DNA from: Actinomycetota bacterium | Lineage (GTDB): Bacteria; Actinomycetota; Actinomycetes; Mycobacteriales; JACQDL01 | Direction: 5' to 3' | Assembly (NCBI GenBank): GCA_016201065.1 | Contig: JACQDL010000057.1 | Span: forward strand, 62,001-126,000 | Length of the DNA: 64,000 nucleotides | Part shown: positions 10,667 to 21,261 of the stretch, one piece after another | Position numbering within the stretch: position 1 is the stretch's first letter | Layout: every line of letters begins with the position of its first letter | Made by a program: the position numbers and the translations under genes | Notes under the pieces: generated by a model | What the model was told of the DNA's origin: nothing | Seen by the model: the letters and a program-made list of their open reading frames with translations, nothing else | Database searches by the model: none

Positions 10667-12076
10667 TCACCCCACCAGGGTCTTCACCGCGGCGGTCAGG
10701 CCGGCCAGACCGGCCTTGGCGTCGGCGAAGAACATCCCGGTGTTCGGTGCGGTGTACAGCTCGTTGTCGATACCCGCGTACCCGTGCCCCATCGACCGCT
10801 TGATGACGATCACGCTCTTGGCGTGGTCCACGTCGAGGATCGGCATGCCGGAGATCGCCGTGCCGGAACGGCGGGCCGCCGGGTTGGTCACGTCGTTCGC
10901 GCCGACGACCAGGGCCACGTCGGTCCGGCCGAACTCCGGGTTGATCTCCTCCATCTCCTTCAGCAGCGGGTAGGGCACGTTCGCCTCGGCGAGCAGCACG
11001 TTCATGTGCCCGGGCATCCGCCCCGCCACCGGGTGGATGCCGTAGCTGACCTCGATGCCGCGCCGCTCCAACAGCTGCGCCAGCTCCGCGACCTCGTGCT
11101 GGGCCTGCGCGGCGGCGAGCCCGTAGCCGGGGACGATGATCACCTTGCTGGCGTAGGCGAGCTGGATCGCCACGTCATCGACGGCGACCTCGCGGACCTG
11201 CACACCGCCGGCGACCACGGTGGCCGGACCGCCATCGCCGGTGCCGAAGCCGCCCACGATGATGTTCATGATCGACCGGTTCATCGCGTCGGCCATCAGC
11301 TTGGTGAGGATGCCACCGGAGGCCCCGACCAGCGCCCCCGCGATGATCAGCACCGTGTTGCCGATGACGAACCCGGCCATCGCCACCGCGGTGCCGGTGA
11401 ACGCGTTGAGCAGCGAGATGACCACCGGCATGTCGGCACCGCCGATCGGCAGCACCATGGTGACGCCGAAGGCCAGCGCGGCCAGCGCGAGCATCGCCAG
11501 CGCCAGCCGGTTGCTCTGGTCGGCGACGAGCAGCCCGGCGCCGGTCAGGAACGTCGCGACGAGCACCGCGTTGACCACCCGGGAGCCGGGGAAGACGATC
11601 GGCTTGCCGGGCACGATGCCCTGCAGTTTGCCGGCCGCGACCAGCGATCCGGTGAACGTGACCGACCCGATGATCACATCCAGCCCGACCGCCACCGCGA
11701 TGCTCCTGCCCAGCCCATGAGATCCGGCATGGAGTGCGTCGTTGATCGCCAACAGGGCCGCCGCGCCACCACCGACGGCGTTGAACAGGCTGACCAGCTG
11801 CGGCATCGCGGTCATCTGCACCGACCGGGCCGCGTACAGGCCGCCCAACCCGCCGACGGCGAGCCCGGCGACGAGGACGACCGCACCAACGCCGGTGCCG
11901 GCGCCGTGGCGCACCACCGCGACCAGGGCGGCGAGCACGGCCGCGGCCATGCCACCGGCCGAGAGCAGGTTGCCCCGCCGGGCGCTCGCCGGCGAGTTCA
12001 TCATGTGCAGCCCGAGTACGAAACAGGTCGCCGCGGCGAGGTACACCAGGTGCAACGCCGTCTCGAAGCTCCTCAT
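10667..12076 (-). CDS. pntB: Proton-translocating NAD(P) transhydrogenase subunit beta
   Basis: PntB forms the main membrane channel and NADP(H)-binding domain III of the transhydrogenase that uses the proton gradient to drive NADPH formation. The protein has 469 residues. The N-terminal half has about eight to nine hydrophobic helices starting LHLVYLAAATCFVLGLHMM. The C-terminal domain carries VPGYGLAAAQAQ, HPVAGRMPGHMNVLL and VGANDVTNPAA, which bind NADP. The ATG at 12076 overlaps the pntA2 stop (TGATG). The frame is open upstream, but that is the shadow of pntA2. Confidence 0.96.
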   Translation of the reverse strand: MRSFETALHLVYLAAATCFVLGLHMMNSPASARRGNLLSAGGMAAAVLAALVAVVRHGAGTGVGAVVLVAGLAVGGLGGLYAARSVQMTAMPQLVSLFNAVGGGAAALLAINDALHAGSHGLGRSIAVAVGLDVIIGSVTFTGSLVAAGKLQGIVPGKPIVFPGSRVVNAVLVATFLTGAGLLVADQSNRLALAMLALAALAFGVTMVLPIGGADMPVVISLLNAFTGTAVAMAGFVIGNTVLIIAGALVGASGGILTKLMADAMNRSIMNIIVGGFGTGDGGPATVVAGGVQVREVAVDDVAIQLAYASKVIIVPGYGLAAAQAQHEVAELAQLLERRGIEVSYGIHPVAGRMPGHMNVLLAEANVPYPLLKEMEEINPEFGRTDVALVVGANDVTNPAARRSGTAISGMPILDVDHAKSVIVIKRSMGHGYAGIDNELYTAPNTGMFFADAKAGLAGLTAAVKTLVG

Positions 12077-12417
12077 CACGACCCCTGCCCGGCGCTGGTC
12101 CGCTCGGTCGCCGCCGCCGCCGCGGGCTCGGGCCGCCGGCGGGCGCGGAACATCTGCAACATCCGGTCGGTGACCACGTAACCGCCCACGACGTTCGCCG
12201 CCGCGAAGGCGGTGGCGACGAACCCGATCAGGTATCCGACCGGGCCGGTGGCCCCCGCCGTGATCAGGATGGCGCCGACCAGGACCACCCCGTGAATGGA
12301 GTTGGCACCCGACATCAGTGGGGTGTGCAGGGTGGCCGGAACCTTGCTGATCACCTCGAACCCGACCAGCACGCTGAGCACGAAGATGGTGAAGTCGAAC
12401 AGCAGGCCGCCGCTCAT
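12076..12417 (-). CDS. pntAB: NAD(P) transhydrogenase subunit alpha part 2 (membrane)
   Basis: This small membrane subunit carries the N-terminal helices of the transhydrogenase channel. It has 113 residues and about three transmembrane helices, beginning FDFTIFVLSVLVGFEVISKVP, the family signature. The C-terminal tail is Arg/Ala-rich and cytoplasmic. The ATG at 12417 overlaps the pntA1 stop by four bases and the stop overlaps the pntB ATG. The three cistrons should therefore be made at fixed ratios. The split alpha subunit is the arrangement usual outside enterobacteria. Confidence 0.94.
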   Translation of the reverse strand: MSGGLLFDFTIFVLSVLVGFEVISKVPATLHTPLMSGANSIHGVVLVGAILITAGATGPVGYLIGFVATAFAAANVVGGYVVTDRMLQMFRARRRPEPAAAAATERTSAGQGS

Positions 12418-13580
12418 GAGGCGCCTCCTTCGGCATCGGCGGGCGCGGAGACGAGGTCGCGGACCGTCGGGTGGACCACCGCACCGTTGTGCGTGATCAC
12501 GACCCCCACCTGCACGTCGTCCGCCAGGTCGAGGACCAGCTTGCCGTCGCGGCTGAGGTGGGCGAGCAGTGCGGTGATGTTGCGGGCGTACGCGGTCGAG
12601 GCGGCCATCGGCACGGTCGCCGGCAGCGCGCCGGCACCGATGATCGTGATCCCACCGGGGCACACCTCGGTCTGGTCCGGCACCGACCCCTCGACGTTGC
12701 CGCCGAGCGGGCCGGCGGCCATGTCCACGACGACCGACCCCGAACGCAGCCGGCGTACCCCGTCGCTGGTGACCAGCAGCGGCGGACGCCGCCCCGGCAC
12801 CTGCGCCGTGGTGATCAGGATGTCGAACTCGGTGAGCCGCGCCTCCAGCGCGGCCCGCTGGGCCTGCTGCTCCTCGGTGGTGAGCGCCCGGGCGTACCCG
12901 CCGGTGCCGCCACCGGCACCGGCGACGTCCCCGAGGTCGAGGTACCTGCCACCCACCGACTCGATCTCGGTCCGGGTCTCCGGTCGGATGTCGTACCCGG
13001 TGACCACCGCACCGAGCCGGCGCGCGGTCCCGATCGCCTGCAACCCGGCGACGCCGGCACCGAGCACCAGCACCCGGGCCGGCTGGCTGGTGCCGGCCGC
13101 CGTCATCAGCATCGGGAAGTACCGGCCGTACGCCGCCGCCGCGACCAGCACCGCCTTGTAGCCGGCGACGTTGGCCTGCGAGGACAGCGCGTCCATGGTC
13201 TGCGCCCGGCTGAGGGTGCGCGGCAGCATGTCCAGGCTGACCGCGGTGACCCCAGCCGCGGCCAGCCGGCCGACCAGCTCCGGCTGATGCAGCGGTTCGA
13301 GCATGCCGAGGACCGTCTGCCCCGGGCGCATCCGGTCCAGGGCCTCCGGCGACGGCGGACGGACCTGGAGCAACACCTCCGCCTCGCGGTAGAGCTCGCC
13401 GGCGGGGTGCACGCTCGCGCCGGCGTCCCGGTAGGCGTCGTCGTCCCACAACGCCCGGGCGCCGGCACCCTCCTCGACCAGGACCTCGTGCCCGGCTGAC
13501 TGGACCCGACCGACCACCTCAGGAACCAGGGCGACCCGAGTCTCGCCCGGTGCCGCCTCTCTGACGACTCCGACTTTCAT
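12414..13580 (-). CDS. pntAA: NAD(P) transhydrogenase subunit alpha part 1 (NAD-binding)
   Basis: This is soluble domain I of the transhydrogenase, binding NAD(H). It has 388 residues starting MKVGVVREAAPGETRVAL at 13580. The open frame extends further upstream, but alignment with the alanine dehydrogenase/PNT N-terminal family fixes this ATG. Seen: the Rossmann loop LGAGVAGLQAIGTARRLGA near 160-180 and the downstream DIRPETR. It is first of three overlapping pnt genes. The 216-bp gap to whiA should hold the promoter. The operon diverts proton-motive force to NADPH, complementing the zwf operon. Confidence 0.96.
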   Translation of the reverse strand: MKVGVVREAAPGETRVALVPEVVGRVQSAGHEVLVEEGAGARALWDDDAYRDAGASVHPAGELYREAEVLLQVRPPSPEALDRMRPGQTVLGMLEPLHQPELVGRLAAAGVTAVSLDMLPRTLSRAQTMDALSSQANVAGYKAVLVAAAAYGRYFPMLMTAAGTSQPARVLVLGAGVAGLQAIGTARRLGAVVTGYDIRPETRTEIESVGGRYLDLGDVAGAGGGTGGYARALTTEEQQAQRAALEARLTEFDILITTAQVPGRRPPLLVTSDGVRRLRSGSVVVDMAAGPLGGNVEGSVPDQTEVCPGGITIIGAGALPATVPMAASTAYARNITALLAHLSRDGKLVLDLADDVQVGVVITHNGAVVHPTVRDLVSAPADAEGGAS

Positions 13581-13796
13581 CGACGACGTGCCCTTCTCTC
13601 GATCGTCTCCGCCGGCCATGGCCCAGCGAGACGCCGAACAGGCGGGCCTGATGCGGATACAGCCGGCACCGCGCAATCTACTCGGCGTTGTCCTGGATCC
13701 GGCGTGCTGGTGCGCGGGACACGGTTGGTGTTCGGTTGGCGTCAGGTTGCGATCCTGCCCGCGCCCACCGTGATCCACGGGTCGGCCCGGGTCCGC

Positions 13797-14777
13797 CTAC
13801 GGGATCAGCATCTCCGGTGTGACGTACGCCTCGGTGTCCGGTATGCCGAGATCCGCGGCCCGCTTGTCGGCAAGGGCCAGCAGCCGCCGGATCCGCCCCG
13901 CGACGGCGTCCTTGGTCAGCGGTGGGTCGGCGAGCTGCCCCAGCTCCTCCAACGACGCCTGGGTGTGCGCCAGCCGGAGCTGCCCGGCCGCCAGCAGGTG
14001 CTGCGGTGCCCGCTCGCCCAGGATCTCCAGCGCCCGCCGTGCCCGCGCCCCCGCCGCGATGGCCGCCCGGGCGGACCGGCGGAGGTTGGCGTCGTCGAAG
14101 TTGGCCAGCCGGTTGGCGGTGGCCCGCACCTCTCGCCGCATCCGGCGCTCCTCCCAGGCCAGCACGCTCTCATGCGCGCCGAGTCTGGCAAGCAGCGCCC
14201 CGATCGCGTCACCGTCCCGGATGACCACCCGGTCGACCCCCCGGACCTCCCGGGCCTTGGCCGTGATCCCCATCCGGCGGGCCGCGCCGACCAGCGCCTG
14301 CGCGGCCTCCAGCCCCGGGCAGGTGATCTCCAGCGAGGACGACCGCCCCGGCTCGGTCAGCGAGCCGTGGGCGAGGAAGGCGCCCCGCCACGCGGCGACG
14401 GCGTCACAGATGCCGCCGGAGACCACCTGCGGCGGCAGGCCCCGCACCGGCCGGCCGCGCAGGTCCAGCAACCCGGCCTGCCGGGCCAGTCCCTCGCCGT
14501 CGCGGGCCACCCGGATGACGTACCGGTTACCCCTCCGGAGCCCACCGCCCGCGAGCACGTGTACGTCCGTGGTGTGGCCGAACACCTCACCGATGTCCCG
14601 TCGCAGCCGGCGGGCCACCGACCCGGTGTCCAGCTCGGCCTCCACCACAACCCGGCCGCCGACAATGTGCAGGCCGCCCGCGAACCGCAACAGCGCGGAC
14701 ACCTCGGACTTGCGGCAGCAGGTCTTGCTCACGCTGACCCGCGACAACTCGTCCTTGACCGTCGGCGTCATCGCCAT
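13797..14777 (-). CDS. whiA: WhiA, sporulation/cell-division transcription regulator
   Basis: WhiA is a bifunctional DNA-binding protein with a degenerate LAGLIDADG homing-endonuclease fold and a C-terminal helix-turn-helix; in Streptomyces it works with WhiB at division genes. The protein has 326 residues beginning [14 protein letters not shown], with [20 protein letters not shown] and the C-terminal HTH region [10 protein letters not shown] to [15 protein letters not shown]. The ATG at 14777 has GGAGGG upstream and overlaps the stop of the yvcK remnant (TGATG). The longer upstream frame is not WhiA-like. Confidence 0.96.
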   Translation of the reverse strand: MAMTPTVKDELSRVSVSKTCCRKSEVSALLRFAGGLHIVGGRVVVEAELDTGSVARRLRRDIGEVFGHTTDVHVLAGGGLRRGNRYVIRVARDGEGLARQAGLLDLRGRPVRGLPPQVVSGGICDAVAAWRGAFLAHGSLTEPGRSSSLEITCPGLEAAQALVGAARRMGITAKAREVRGVDRVVIRDGDAIGALLARLGAHESVLAWEERRMRREVRATANRLANFDDANLRRSARAAIAAGARARRALEILGERAPQHLLAAGQLRLAHTQASLEELGQLADPPLTKDAVAGRIRRLLALADKRAADLGIPDTEAYVTPEMLIP

Positions 14778-14983
14778 CAGGTTCCCTCCCCGTGATGTAC
14801 ATCCCCGTTGAACACCCGCGCGAAGGCTGCGGCCAGCCGCGCGGGATCGTGGCGCGGCGTCCCGTCGCCGGCCGCCACCGGTTCGAGGACCGGCGCGGCG
14901 CCCAGCGCGGTCGCCGCTGATATCAGACCACGGGCGTCCACCACCGCACTGACGTCGGCGACGACGGCGGCCGGTCGGCTCAC
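14777..14983 (-). pseudogene. yvcK: Remnant of yvcK (C-terminal 60-odd residues only)
   Basis: In actinobacteria and Firmicutes the gene between rapZ and whiA is yvcK (cuvA, about 320-340 residues), a UDP-GlcNAc-binding factor of the CofD-like family. Here only 68 codons remain. The peptide runs [16 protein letters not shown] to [17 protein letters not shown], which matches the family's C-terminal end, including the RHDP/LHDP-x2-LAA block. The GTG at 14983 overlaps the rapZ stop and the TGA overlaps the whiA ATG, so the coupling of an intact three-gene operon is kept. The GG(G)xG N-terminal ligand site is gone. It looks like a clean in-frame deletion; an assembly collapse is the main alternative. 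Confidence 0.75.
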
Positions 14984-15852
14984 TCTCGGCCCAGGTCCCG
15001 GTGCACGACCTTGGTGCGCACGCCGTCGGCGTCCAGCCGGCGAGCCAGCTCGGTGGCGATCGCCACCGAGCGGTGCTTGCCACCCGTGCACCCCACGGCG
15101 AGCGTGAGGTACCGCTTGCCCTCCCGGAGGTAGCCCGCCCCAACCAGCCGCAGGAGCTCGTGGTAGCGGTCGAGGAACTCCGCGGCGCCGGCCTGGCTCA
15201 GCACGTAGTCGCGCACCTGCGGGTGCTCGCCCGTCTGCGGCCGCAACTCGGGAATCCAGTGCGGATTCGGGAGGAAGCGCATGTCGACCACGAGGTCGGC
15301 ATCGAGCGGCACCCCGTACTTGTAGCCGAAGGACAGCACGGTCGCCCGCATCGGTGGCTGGGTCGCCTCCCCGAACGCTGCCTCGATCTTGGCCCGCAGC
15401 TCGTGCACGTTCAGGGTGGTGGTGTCGATGACCACGTCGGCCTCGCCGTGCAGGCCGGCCAGCAGGGCGCGTTCGGCGGCCAGCCCGTCGGCGATCCGGT
15501 CGGCCAGCGGATGCGCCCGACGCACGCTGGTGAACCGGCGGATCAGGACCTCATCGGAGGCATCCAGGAAGAGCACCTTCGGACCGTGGCCACGCCGGTC
15601 GAGGTCGATGATCACCTCCTGCAGGTCGGCGGAGAACGCCCGGCTGCGGACGTCCATCACCACGGCGATCTTCGTGACCGCGCCGTCCGAGCGGCTGCCC
15701 AGGTCCACCATGGTCGCGATCAGCTCAGGTGGCAGGTTGTCGACCACGAAGTAGCCCAGGTCCTCCAGGCACTTCGCCGCGGTGCTCCGGCCGGCGCCGG
15801 ACAACCCGCTGACGATGACCACATCCAGCCCGGCCCCGCTCGCCGCCGTCAC
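14980..15852 (-). CDS. rapZ: RapZ family nucleotide-binding protein
   Basis: P-loop protein of the RapZ/YvcJ family; in E. coli RapZ guides RNase E to GlmZ, while the actinobacterial role is less clear. The full-length 290-residue protein has the Walker A-like GLSGAGRST (15-23), the conserved DNLPPEL, a DASDEVL Walker B-like region, SFGYKYG, and the C-terminal [11 protein letters not shown] to HRDLGRE end. It starts with GTG at 15852 with GGGGAG at a spacing of five. The stop overlaps the yvcK remnant. Confidence 0.95.
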   Translation of the reverse strand: MTAASGAGLDVVIVSGLSGAGRSTAAKCLEDLGYFVVDNLPPELIATMVDLGSRSDGAVTKIAVVMDVRSRAFSADLQEVIIDLDRRGHGPKVLFLDASDEVLIRRFTSVRRAHPLADRIADGLAAERALLAGLHGEADVVIDTTTLNVHELRAKIEAAFGEATQPPMRATVLSFGYKYGVPLDADLVVDMRFLPNPHWIPELRPQTGEHPQVRDYVLSQAGAAEFLDRYHELLRLVGAGYLREGKRYLTLAVGCTGGKHRSVAIATELARRLDADGVRTKVVHRDLGRE

Positions 15853-15857
15853 TGCGT

Positions 15858-15884
15858 CTCCCCGTTCACGTGCTCCCCGTTCAC
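15858..15884. repeat. 12-bp direct repeat carrying the rapZ ribosome-binding site
   Basis: CTCCCCGTTCAC occurs twice, at 15858-15869 and 15873-15884. On the transcribed minus strand each copy reads GTGAACGGGGAG. The promoter-proximal copy contains the uvrC stop codon and the other supplies the rapZ Shine-Dalgarno. It is probably a short duplication; regulatory meaning is unproven. Confidence 0.6.
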
Positions 15885-17842
15885 TCGTCCGACTCCACGA
15901 TCTCGCCGGTGGTCGGGTCGACCGCCGGCTCCAGCTCCGCCGCCGGACCCCGCAGGGCGGCGTGCACCGCCTCGGCGGTACGGCGTCCGACCCCGGGCAC
16001 CACCATGATCTCCTCGACCGTCGCCAGCCGGAGCCTGCGCACCGAGCCGAAGTGGCTGAGCAGGGCCCGGCGCCGGGCGTCGCCGAGACCGGCCACCGGG
16101 TCCAACGTCGAGATGGTCATCGCCCGGGACCGTTTTGCCCGGTGATAGGTGATGGCGAAACGGTGCGCCTCATCCCGGATCCGCCGCAGCAGGTAGAGCC
16201 CCTCGGACGCGCGGGGCAGGATCACCGGGTCGTCCTCGTCGGGGAGCCAGACCTCCTCCAGCCTCTTCGCCAGGCCGGCGAGGCCGACCTCGACGATGCC
16301 GAGCTCGGCGAGGGCCCGCGCGGCGGCCGCGACCTGCGGTGCGCCACCGTCGACGACGGCGAGGTTCGGTGGGTAGGCGAACCTTCGCCGTCGACCGTCA
16401 CCGGCCTTCGCCGGCTCCTCCTCGTCCTCCCCGTCCTCCTCGCCCCGCTCGCTCCGGTGCCGGGCGAACCGGCGGCGGATGGTCTCCTCGATCCACGCCG
16501 TGTCATCGGCGCCGAGGTCACCGCGCACGGCGAACCGGCGGTACTCGCTCCGCCGGGCCAGGCCGTCCTCGAAGACCACCATGCTGGCGACCACGTTGGT
16601 GCCCTGCACGTGCGAGACGTCGAAGCACTCGATCCGCAACGGGGCGTCGGGCAGGCCGAGAGCGTCCTGGATCTCCTGCAACGCGCGCGACCGCGCGCCC
16701 AGGTCTGCTGCCCGGTGAAGCTTGTGCTGGGTGAACGCCTGGTCCGCGTTGCGCTGCACCGTCTCGTACAGCGCCCGCTTGTCACCCCGCAGCGGCACCC
16801 GCAGCGACACCTGGGCACCGCGCCGCGCCACCAGCCACTCGCTGAGCGGCTCCACGTCGGCCGGCAGCTGCGGGACCAGCACCTCGCGGGGCACGTCCTC
16901 GGCGTACTCGCCGCCGTAGAACTGGACCAGGAAATGCTCGACGAGGTCCGCGGTGGTGACCTCCTCCACCTTGTCGACCACCCAGCCGCGCTGCCCCCGC
17001 ACCCGGCCACCGCGGACGTGGAAGACCTGCACGGCGGCCTCCAGCCCGTCCTCGGCGAAGGCCACCACGTCGGCGTCGGTGCCGTCGCCGAGGACCACCG
17101 CGTTCCGCTCCGTCGCCCGGCGCAACGCGGCGATGTCGTCCCGGATCCGGGCCGCCCGCTCGAACTCCAGCTCGGCGGCCGCGGCGGCCATGTCCTTCTC
17201 CAGCCGGCGGACGAACTGCTCCGTGCGCCCCGACATGAAGGCGCAGAAGTCCTCGACGATCCGGCGGTGCTGCTCGACGCTGACCCGGCCCACGCAGGGC
17301 GCGGAGCACTTCCCGATGTCCCCGAGCAGGCAGGGCCGACCGATCTGGTGAGCCCGCCGGAACACCCCGGCGGAGCACGTCCGGGCCGGGAAGACCCGGA
17401 GCATCAGGTCGAGGGTCTCACGAATCGCCCACGCGTGCGAGTACGGGCCGAAATACCGCACACCGGGGCGTTTCGGGCCTCTCATGACCTGGAGCCGCGG
17501 ATACTCCTCGTGCAGGGTGACCGCCAGGCTCGGGTAGCTCTTGTCATCGCGGTACTTGACGTTGAACCGCGGGTCGAACTCCTTGATCCAGGTGTACTCC
17601 AGCTGCAGCGCCTCGACCTCGGTGGACACCACGGTCCACTCGACGCTGGCCGCCGTCGTGACCATCTGCCGGGTCCGGGGGTGCAGGTTGCCCAGGTCCT
17701 GGAAGTAGGACGACAACCGGCTGCGCAGGCTCTTGGCCTTCCCGACGTAGATCACCCGCCGGTGCTCGTCCCGGAACCGGTACACGCCGGGTCCGTCCGG
17801 CACGGTGCCTGCCGGGGGGCGGTACGTCGACGGGTCGGCCAC
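15881..17842 (-). CDS. uvrC: Excinuclease ABC subunit C
   Basis: UvrC makes both incisions around UvrB-bound DNA damage. The protein has 653 residues. Order of domains: GIY-YIG nuclease ([27 protein letters not shown], residues about 19-50), a cysteine cluster [15 protein letters not shown] near 173-187, a UvrB-binding UVR helix pair near 196-240, the RNase H-like C-terminal nuclease, and tandem helix-hairpin-helix motifs near 590-630 ([13 protein letters not shown] and [13 protein letters not shown]). An acidic/Arg insert EEDGEDEEE near residue 483 is a charged linker. It lies downstream of uvrA and marR on the same strand. Confidence 0.97.
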   Translation of the reverse strand: MADPSTYRPPAGTVPDGPGVYRFRDEHRRVIYVGKAKSLRSRLSSYFQDLGNLHPRTRQMVTTAASVEWTVVSTEVEALQLEYTWIKEFDPRFNVKYRDDKSYPSLAVTLHEEYPRLQVMRGPKRPGVRYFGPYSHAWAIRETLDLMLRVFPARTCSAGVFRRAHQIGRPCLLGDIGKCSAPCVGRVSVEQHRRIVEDFCAFMSGRTEQFVRRLEKDMAAAAAELEFERAARIRDDIAALRRATERNAVVLGDGTDADVVAFAEDGLEAAVQVFHVRGGRVRGQRGWVVDKVEEVTTADLVEHFLVQFYGGEYAEDVPREVLVPQLPADVEPLSEWLVARRGAQVSLRVPLRGDKRALYETVQRNADQAFTQHKLHRAADLGARSRALQEIQDALGLPDAPLRIECFDVSHVQGTNVVASMVVFEDGLARRSEYRRFAVRGDLGADDTAWIEETIRRRFARHRSERGEEDGEDEEEPAKAGDGRRRRFAYPPNLAVVDGGAPQVAAAARALAELGIVEVGLAGLAKRLEEVWLPDEDDPVILPRASEGLYLLRRIRDEAHRFAITYHRAKRSRAMTISTLDPVAGLGDARRRALLSHFGSVRRLRLATVEEIMVVPGVGRRTAEAVHAALRGPAAELEPAVDPTTGEIVESDE

Positions 17843-17895
17843 CGGTCGAGCCTACGACGGGCCGCCGACGGCAGCCCGGGCAGCAGGCGGCCCTG

Positions 17896-18375
17896 TCAGC
17901 AGCAGTTCCCGGGCCGCCTCGTTCCGATGATCGTCTCCGAGACGGTCTGGAAGACCCGGCCGATCACGGCCAGATCCTCCGCCGGCACGACGTCGATGAA
18001 GTACTGCCGGACCGACTGCACGTGCTCGTGCGAGGCGGCGTCGAGCTTCACGTAACCGGCCTCGGTGAGCACCGCGACGACGCCCCGCCCGTCGGCTTCC
18101 ACCCCACGCCGGCAGACCAGCTCCGCCACCTCGAGCCTTGCGATGGTGTGCGACAGCCGGCTGCGGGACAGGCTCACCGCGTCGGCGAGCTCGGCCATCC
18201 GCAGCTGGCGGTCCGGCGCCTCGGACAGCCGGACCAGGATCTCGTACTCCGGCATGGACAGGCCGTGGCAGTCTCGCAGGACCCGCTCCAGCCGTTCGAG
18301 CAGCCGCGAGGAGCCATCGATGTACGCGCGCCAGTGCTGCTGCTGCTCGGCGTCCAGCCAGCGAGTGTGCTCCAT
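17896..18375 (-). CDS. MarR family transcriptional regulator
   Basis: This winged-helix regulator has 159 residues. Seen: dimerisation helices at both ends, the recognition region LADAVSLSRSRLSHTIARLEV near 63-83, and the wing with GRGVVAVLTEAG near 96-107. It lies between uvrA (6 bp upstream) and uvrC (53 bp downstream). It is therefore probably co-transcribed with DNA-repair genes and depends on them for translation, since no good ribosome-binding site precedes the ATG. The extreme C-terminus is GNCC; paired terminal cysteines are uncommon in the family and might be redox-active. The target genes are unknown. Confidence 0.9.
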   Translation of the reverse strand: MEHTRWLDAEQQQHWRAYIDGSSRLLERLERVLRDCHGLSMPEYEILVRLSEAPDRQLRMAELADAVSLSRSRLSHTIARLEVAELVCRRGVEADGRGVVAVLTEAGYVKLDAASHEHVQSVRQYFIDVVPAEDLAVIGRVFQTVSETIIGTRRPGNCC

Positions 18376-18381
18376 GGCCGG

Positions 18382-21261
18382 TCAGGGTAGTAGCCCGCGC
18401 GGCTGCCCGGTCGGGAGCAACGTGCGGAGGAACGCGCCGGTGTGGCTGGCCTCGACCAGAACCACCTGTTCGGGGGAGCCCGCGACGACCACCGCGCCAC
18501 CGCCCGAGCCGCCCTCGGGACCCATGTCGATGATCCAGTCCGCGGTCTTGATCACATCCAGGTTGTGCTCGATCACGATCACCGTGTTGCCCTTGTCGAC
18601 CAGGCTGTGCAGCACGCCGAGCAGCTTGCGCACATCCTCGAAATGCAGCCCCGTGGTCGGCTCGTCCAGCACGTAGACGGTCCGGCCGGTCGACCGCTTC
18701 TGCAGCTCGCTGGCGAGCTTGACGCGCTGCGCCTCGCCACCGGAGAGGGTGGGCGCCGGCTGACCGAGCCGCACGTACCCGAGCCCCACGTCGACCAGGG
18801 TCGCCAGGTGCCTGCGGATCGCCGGGATCGCCTCGAAGAACTCCGACGCCTCCTCGATCGGCATGTCGAGGACCTCGGCGATCGTCCTGCCCTTGTAGTG
18901 CACCTCCAGGGTCTCCCGGTTGTACCGGGCGCTCTTGCACACCTCACACGGCACGTATACGTCCGGCAGGAAGTTCATCTCGATCTTGATCGTGCCGTCG
19001 CCCGCGCACGCCTCGCACCGGCCACCCTTGACATTGAACGAGAACCGGCCGGGCAGGTAGCCCCGAACCTTCGCCTCGGTGGTGCTGGCGAAGAGCCGCC
19101 GCACGTGATCGAACACCCCGGTGTAGGTGGCCGGGTTGGATCGCGGCGTCCGGCCGATCGGTGACTGGTCCACGCCGACGACCTTGTCGACGTCCTCCAT
19201 TCCGCGCACCCTGCGGTGCCGGCCGGGCACCAGCTTCGCACCGTTGATCTGGTTGGCCAGCACCGCGTAGAGGATGTCGTTGACAAGGGTGGACTTGCCC
19301 GAACCGGACACCCCGGTCACCGCGACGAAGCACCCCAGCGGGAACGACACGTCCACGCCGCGCAGGTTGTGCTCCCGGGCCCCCTCCACGGTCAGCGCCC
19401 GGCCCTTGGTCGGGGTCCGGCGCTGCTCCGGCACGGCGATGCTCCGACGTCCGGACAGGTACGCCCCGGTCAGCGACTCCTCGCAGGTCAGCAGCTCCTC
19501 GACCGAGCCGGAGTGGACGATCCGGCCGCCGTGCTCACCAGCGCCCGGCCCGATGTCCACCACCCAGTCGGCGGTGCGGATGGTGTCCTCGTCGTGCTCG
19601 ACGACGATCAGGGTGTTGCCCAGGCCACGCAGCCGCAGCAGGGTCTCGATCAGCCGATGGTTGTCCCGCTGGTGCAGGCCGATACTCGGCTCGTCCAGCA
19701 CGTACAGCACGCCGACCAGCCCCGACCCGATCTGGGTGGCCAGCCGGATCCGCTGCGCCTCGCCGCCGGCCAGCGTGGCCGCCGGGCGGTCCAGCGACAG
19801 GTAGTCCAGGCCGACGGCGACCAGGAAACCCAGCCGGGCGTGCACCTCCTTGAGCACCCGCTCGGCGATCATCCGGTCGCGGTCGGTGAGCTCCAGGCCG
19901 GCGAGGTACTCGGCGGCCTCCCCGATGGACAGCGCGGCCAGCTCGGCGATCGACCGCTCGCCGTGCGCGGGGTGACTGAGGGTGACCGCGAGCACCTCGG
20001 GCTTGAGGCGTGCGCCGCCGCAGGTGGGGCACGGCACCTCCCGCATGTACCCCTCGTACTTGTCCCGGCTGTAGTCGCTGTCGGTCTCGGCGTGCCGGCG
20101 TTCGATCCACGGCACCACACCCTCGTAGCTGGCGTAGTAGGAGCGCTCCCGGCCGTACCGGTTGTGGTAGCGGACGTGCACCTGGGTGTCGTGGCCGTAC
20201 ATGATCGCCTTCTGGGCCCGGATCGGCAGCCGCTCCCAGGGGGTGTCCATCCGGAACCCGAGGGCGTCGCCCAGCGCAGCGAGCAGCCGGCCGAAGTACT
20301 CCGTGGTCTGGCCGGACGACCACGGTGCGATCGCACCCTCCTGCAGGCTGCGCTGCGGGTCAGCGACGACCAGCTCGGGGTCGACCTCCTTCCGGGTGCC
20401 CAGTCCGGTGCACTCGGGGCAGGCGCCATATGGTGCGTTGAACGAGAACGTCCGTGGCTCCATCGCCTCGAACGACAGGTCGTCGTACAGGCATGCCAGG
20501 TGCTCGGAGTAGGTCCGCTCGCGGTGCGGGTCGTCGTCGGCGAGGTCGATGAAGTCCAGCAGCACCAGGCCACCGGCGAGACCGAGCGCGGTCTCCACCG
20601 AGTCGGTGAGGCGGCGCTTCGCCGACTCCTTGACGGTGAGCCGGTCGACAACCACCTCGATCGTGTGCTTCTCCTGCTTCTTGAGCGTCGGCGGCTCGGT
20701 GAGCGGGTGCACCACACCGTCCACCCGGACCCGCGAGTACCCCTTGGCCTGGAGCTCGCCGAAGAGATCGGCGTACTCCCCCTTGCGGCCCCGGACCACG
20801 GGCGCCAGCACCTGGAACCGGGTGCCCTCCGCGAGCTCCAGCAGCCGGTCGACGATCTGCTGCGGTGTCTGCCGGGCGATCAGCCGGCCGCACTTCGGGC
20901 AATGCGGGCGACCGATCCGCGCGTACAGCAGGCGGAGGTAGTCGTACACCTCGGTGATCGTGCCGACGGTCGAACGCGGGTTGCGGCTGGTCGACTTCTG
21001 GTCGATCGACACCGCCGGGGACAACCCCTCGATGAAGTCGACGTCGGGCTTGTCCATCTGACCGAGGAACTGCCGGGCGTAGGCGGACAGCGACTCGACG
21101 TACCGCCGCTGCCCCTCGGCGAAGATGGTGTCGAAGGCGAGGCTCGACTTGCCCGACCCGGACAGCCCGGTGAAGACGATGAGGCTGTCCCGGGGCAGGT
21201 CAAGGTGGACATCTTGGAGGTTGTGTTCGCGCGCACCACGCACGATCAGGCGGTCGGCCAC
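18382..21261 (-). CDS. uvrA: Excinuclease ABC subunit A
   Basis: UvrA is the damage-recognition ABC-type ATPase of nucleotide excision repair. It has 959 residues from the GTG at 21261 ([15 protein letters not shown]); the frame continues upstream but without UvrA similarity. Seen: Walker [10 protein letters not shown] (about 32-40), zinc-binding CPEC and CPTC pairs, the ABC signature LAGGEAQRI, a second Walker [10 protein letters not shown], a second zinc module CEAC and [13 protein letters not shown], and LDEPTTGLH. The C-terminal Gly-rich GSGGG segment is typical. It diverges from the metallo-hydrolase gene over an 87-bp spacer with no recognisable SOS box. Confidence 0.97.
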   Translation of the reverse strand: MADRLIVRGAREHNLQDVHLDLPRDSLIVFTGLSGSGKSSLAFDTIFAEGQRRYVESLSAYARQFLGQMDKPDVDFIEGLSPAVSIDQKSTSRNPRSTVGTITEVYDYLRLLYARIGRPHCPKCGRLIARQTPQQIVDRLLELAEGTRFQVLAPVVRGRKGEYADLFGELQAKGYSRVRVDGVVHPLTEPPTLKKQEKHTIEVVVDRLTVKESAKRRLTDSVETALGLAGGLVLLDFIDLADDDPHRERTYSEHLACLYDDLSFEAMEPRTFSFNAPYGACPECTGLGTRKEVDPELVVADPQRSLQEGAIAPWSSGQTTEYFGRLLAALGDALGFRMDTPWERLPIRAQKAIMYGHDTQVHVRYHNRYGRERSYYASYEGVVPWIERRHAETDSDYSRDKYEGYMREVPCPTCGGARLKPEVLAVTLSHPAHGERSIAELAALSIGEAAEYLAGLELTDRDRMIAERVLKEVHARLGFLVAVGLDYLSLDRPAATLAGGEAQRIRLATQIGSGLVGVLYVLDEPSIGLHQRDNHRLIETLLRLRGLGNTLIVVEHDEDTIRTADWVVDIGPGAGEHGGRIVHSGSVEELLTCEESLTGAYLSGRRSIAVPEQRRTPTKGRALTVEGAREHNLRGVDVSFPLGCFVAVTGVSGSGKSTLVNDILYAVLANQINGAKLVPGRHRRVRGMEDVDKVVGVDQSPIGRTPRSNPATYTGVFDHVRRLFASTTEAKVRGYLPGRFSFNVKGGRCEACAGDGTIKIEMNFLPDVYVPCEVCKSARYNRETLEVHYKGRTIAEVLDMPIEEASEFFEAIPAIRRHLATLVDVGLGYVRLGQPAPTLSGGEAQRVKLASELQKRSTGRTVYVLDEPTTGLHFEDVRKLLGVLHSLVDKGNTVIVIEHNLDVIKTADWIIDMGPEGGSGGGAVVVAGSPEQVVLVEASHTGAFLRTLLPTGQPRGLLP

